Positions 31,843 through 34,137 of a DNA stretch of 34,137 nucleotides are shown here, in pieces (the stretch's first letter is position 1; every line of letters starts with the position of its first letter). The position numbers were made by a program, and so were the translations under genes. Source of the stretch: Chitinophaga pinensis (GTDB lineage Bacteria; Bacteroidota; Bacteroidia; NS11-12g; UBA9320); NCBI GenBank assembly GCA_945889315.1, contig CAMDBP010000018.1, forward strand, positions 1-34,137, given 5' to 3'. Below the pieces are notes generated by a model that worked only from the letters and a program-made list of their open reading frames with translations, was not told the origin of the DNA and ran no database searches.

Positions 31843-32655
31843 ATGAAGTTGGGTTTATTAAAAGCGCTGTACATCGATACCTTAGTTCCATTCTATTCCA
31901 GATCTGAGGCTGAAAACATTTTTTATATTGTACTGCAGTATTTGGATAAAAAGTCCAAGATAGACGTTCTTTTGGGTGCCGAAACGTTCCTCATCGAGTC
32001 GTATCAAGCAATATTAGAAGAACTAATTCAAGGAAAACCTGTGCAATATTTAACACAAATGGCTCCTTTTTATAATTTAGAGTTGTATGTAAACTCCAGT
32101 GTTTTAATTCCTCGTCCAGAAACTGAACAATTGGTTCACTTGATATTGGAAGAAAATAGAGGTACTTCCCAGAGTGTATTGGATATTGGAACAGGAAGTG
32201 GTTGTATAGCACTAGCACTCAAGAAAGCATGGGAGGAAGCGACCATCACAGCTTGCGATATAAGCGAAGAAGCGTTAGAAGTAGCTCGAAAAAACGCAAA
32301 AGATTTAGCCATAAAAGTTGATTTTTATCAAACAGATATCTTAAAAAATGAAATAGAAGCCTATGACATAATAGTTTCTAATCCTCCGTATGTTGGGTTG
32401 AGTGAAAAAGCGAATATGCACAAAAATGTCATTGAAAACGAGCCACATGTTGCCTTATTTGTGGCGGATAATGACCCACTGCTTTATTATAAGCGAATCA
32501 TACAACTTGCTGAAAAACAAAGAGCGGTCTGTTATTTTGAAACCAGTGAGTTTTACAGAACAAGTTTAGATTATTGGTTAAAAGAAAGCGGATATTCTTT
32601 TGAATGGAAAGCGGATTTTCAAGGTAAAGATCGCATACTAAAAGTGAAATGGTAA
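31843..32655 (+). CDS. prmC: Release factor glutamine methyltransferase
   Basis: PrmC (HemK) methylates the glutamine of the GGQ motif in release factors RF1 and RF2, needed for efficient translation termination. The 270-residue protein shows the N-terminal helical domain, LIPRPETEQLVHL (88-100), the SAM-binding SVLDIGTGSGCIALAL (111-126), and the catalytic NPPYVG (180-185) that holds the glutamine side chain. All expected motifs are present. It is followed by a 126-bp gap to gyrA that holds no clear terminator. It is divergent from ribD with a 63-bp spacer. The identification is firm. Confidence 0.96.
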   Translation: MKLGLLKALYIDTLVPFYSRSEAENIFYIVLQYLDKKSKIDVLLGAETFLIESYQAILEELIQGKPVQYLTQMAPFYNLELYVNSSVLIPRPETEQLVHLILEENRGTSQSVLDIGTGSGCIALALKKAWEEATITACDISEEALEVARKNAKDLAIKVDFYQTDILKNEIEAYDIIVSNPPYVGLSEKANMHKNVIENEPHVALFVADNDPLLYYKRIIQLAEKQRAVCYFETSEFYRTSLDYWLKESGYSFEWKADFQGKDRILKVKW

Positions 32656-32781
32656 ATTAAAAGTAAACCTAACTCAATTTATCCCCAATAAAGTCGGCTA
32701 ATTGTGGGTATTTTGGCATTACAAATGAGTGTTCATAAGGGTATTACCAATAAATTGCACACCTAATTAAACTTGTAATAG

Positions 32782-34137
32782 ATGAATTCGGAAAACGAAA
32801 AGATTATTCCAATTAACATTGAAGACGAAATGAAAACAGCGTACATCGATTATTCGATGTCGGTTATTGTTTCTCGTGCTTTGCCTGATGTAAGAGACGG
32901 TTTAAAACCTGTACACAGAAGAGTTTTATACGGTATGACAGAATTGGGTCTTGCCAGTAATAGGTCGTATAAAAAATCGGCGAGAATAGTAGGAGAGGTG
33001 CTCGGAAAGTATCACCCACATGGGGATACTTCGGTATATGATACGATGGTTCGTATGGCTCAGGATTGGAGCTTACGATATCCTATGGTAGATGGGCAAG
33101 GTAACTTTGGATCTATAGACGGAGATCCGCCGGCAGCGATGCGTTATACCGAAGCTAGAATGCGTAAACTAGCGGAAGAAATGTTACAAGACATTGACAA
33201 AGAAACGGTTGATTTTAGACCCAACTTTGATGATAGTTTAACAGAACCAACTGTGCTTCCTGCCCGAATACCAAATTTATTGGTAAATGGTGCTTCTGGT
33301 ATTGCGGTAGGTATGGCTACCAATATGGCTCCTCACAATCTAACAGAGGTTGTAAACGGGACAATTGCGTATATAGATAATAGAGATATTACGATAGACG
33401 AGCTTATGGAATATGTAAAAGCTCCAGATTTTCCTACAGGCGGTATAATATACGGCACCGAGGGAATTAAGTCTGCTTTTGAAACCGGCAGAGGTCGTAT
33501 TGTGATGCGGGGTAAGGCAGAATTTGACGTTAATAAATCAGGTCGCGAACAAATTATTATTACCGAGGTTCCTTACCAAGTAAGTCCATCTCAAATCATT
33601 ATCAAAGCGGTTGATTTAGTAAATGATAAACTTCTCGACGGGATAAGTGAGGTGCGCGACGAAAGTGGAAGACAAGGATTACGTATTGTATTTGATCTAA
33701 AAAAAGATGCGGTACCTAATATCGTATTGAATAAACTGTACAAATACACTCCGCTTCAAACCAGTTTTAGTGTAAATAATATTGCTCTTGTGAAAGGTCG
33801 TCCGTTGATGCTTAATCTAAAGGATATGATTGGACATTATGTGGAGCATCGCCATGAGGTTGTTATTCGTAGAACCGAATATTTACTAAAAGAAGCCCAA
33901 AAAAGAGCCCATATTTTAGAAGGATTAATAATTGCACTGGATAATTTAGATGCCGTTATAAAGCTTATTCGTGCTTCCAAAAATACAGAAGACGCTCGCA
34001 ATGGATTAATGAGTGAATTTAGCTTGTCGGAAATTCAAGCTAAGGCAATTCTGGATATGCGTTTACAAAAACTTACTGGTTTAGAAATAGACAAAGTAAG
34101 AGCTGAGTACGCAGAATTGATGGCAACTATAGCAGAC
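32782..34137 (+). CDS. gyrA: DNA gyrase subunit A (3' end outside window)
   Basis: The first 452 residues of GyrA, the DNA-cleaving and religating subunit of gyrase, which introduces negative supercoils. Evidence: [20 protein letters not shown] (20-39), the winged-helix segment [12 protein letters not shown] with the 81-87 quinolone-determining residues, catalytic Tyr122 in [23 protein letters not shown] (103-115), and [21 protein letters not shown]. The later coiled-coil part [21 protein letters not shown] is also visible. Residue numbers coincide with E. coli GyrA: Thr83, Ser84 and Asp87. The C-terminal beta-pinwheel is outside the window. A near-consensus TAAACTTG (32768-32775) lies just 6 nt before the ATG; it is one base off TAnnTTTG and is only a weak promoter candidate. 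Confidence 0.98.
   Translation, partial: MNSENEKIIPINIEDEMKTAYIDYSMSVIVSRALPDVRDGLKPVHRRVLYGMTELGLASNRSYKKSARIVGEVLGKYHPHGDTSVYDTMVRMAQDWSLRYPMVDGQGNFGSIDGDPPAAMRYTEARMRKLAEEMLQDIDKETVDFRPNFDDSLTEPTVLPARIPNLLVNGASGIAVGMATNMAPHNLTEVVNGTIAYIDNRDITIDELMEYVKAPDFPTGGIIYGTEGIKSAFETGRGRIVMRGKAEFDVNKSGREQIIITEVPYQVSPSQIIIKAVDLVNDKLLDGISEVRDESGRQGLRIVFDLKKDAVPNIVLNKLYKYTPLQTSFSVNNIALVKGRPLMLNLKDMIGHYVEHRHEVVIRRTEYLLKEAQKRAHILEGLIIALDNLDAVIKLIRASKNTEDARNGLMSEFSLSEIQAKAILDMRLQKLTGLEIDKVRAEYAELMATIAD

Noticed and set aside
33025-33050. Possible quinolone-resistance change in GyrA (Thr83, Ser84)
   Set aside because: Thr at 83 followed by Ser is, as I recall, the normal state in flavobacteria; Asp87 is unchanged. 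There is no basis to call resistance.

Overview
The window is an AT-rich, densely packed chromosomal segment from a member of the Bacteroidota, most likely a flavobacterium-like (Flavobacteriales) organism. The evidence is threefold. Promoters match the Bacteroidota consensus (-7 element TAnnTTTG, with a TTTG/TTG -33 at the best ones). Three secreted proteins end in type IX secretion (T9SS) sorting domains. Several families are typical of the group (DUF6495, DUF6580, DUF1015 next to serC/serA, DUF1573, ribD divergent from prmC). No prophage, insertion sequence, CRISPR array or recognisable defence island is visible; both ends cut through genes (thioredoxin at the left, gyrA at the right).

Layout. 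1-1.2 kb: the 3' end of a thioredoxin gene with a strong terminator, then a DUF58/VWA protein. 1.25-1.45 kb: tRNA-Ser(UGA) with a clear promoter and terminator. 1.6-5.8 kb: a YihY-family membrane protein divergent from a serC-serA-DUF1015 serine-biosynthesis operon. 5.8-7 kb: a DUF6580 membrane protein, a 252-bp intergenic region full of palindromes, and a small XRE-type regulator. 7-10.4 kb: a large M36 metalloprotease with PA insert and T9SS tail. 10.5-12.8 kb: etfB-etfA plus a bifunctional-nuclease/UVR gene. 12.9-15.8 kb: a TPR protein, a DegP/HtrA protease and a DUF1573 exported protein. 15.9-17.9 kb: ruvB-queG. 18-23 kb: slyD, a DUF6495 protein, a lipoprotein, DUF808, pepD and an SRAP protein. 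23-26 kb: a family 2-like glycosyltransferase and an Omp28-like T9SS-secreted protein. 26.1-31.8 kb: a six-gene, end-to-end overlapping operon led by ribD. 31.8 kb to end: prmC and gyrA.

Most of the window is housekeeping: redox and electron transfer (thioredoxin, ETF), serine and riboflavin synthesis, recombination and tRNA modification, envelope proteolysis, and translation termination. The features that stand out are regulatory. At least seven genes (ruvB, slyD, DUF6495, pepD, glycosyltransferase, ribD, prmC) have a -7-like element ending only 4-6 nt before the start codon, which predicts leaderless or nearly leaderless mRNAs; all three GTG starts in the window fall in this group. The XRE gene is preceded by three copies of TTAACAAATGT whose inner part is itself a -7 promoter element. 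The ribD operon places a T9SS-targeted, M36-like protease between small cytoplasmic enzymes. I see no clear previously undescribed multi-gene system; these regulatory patterns are the best leads.
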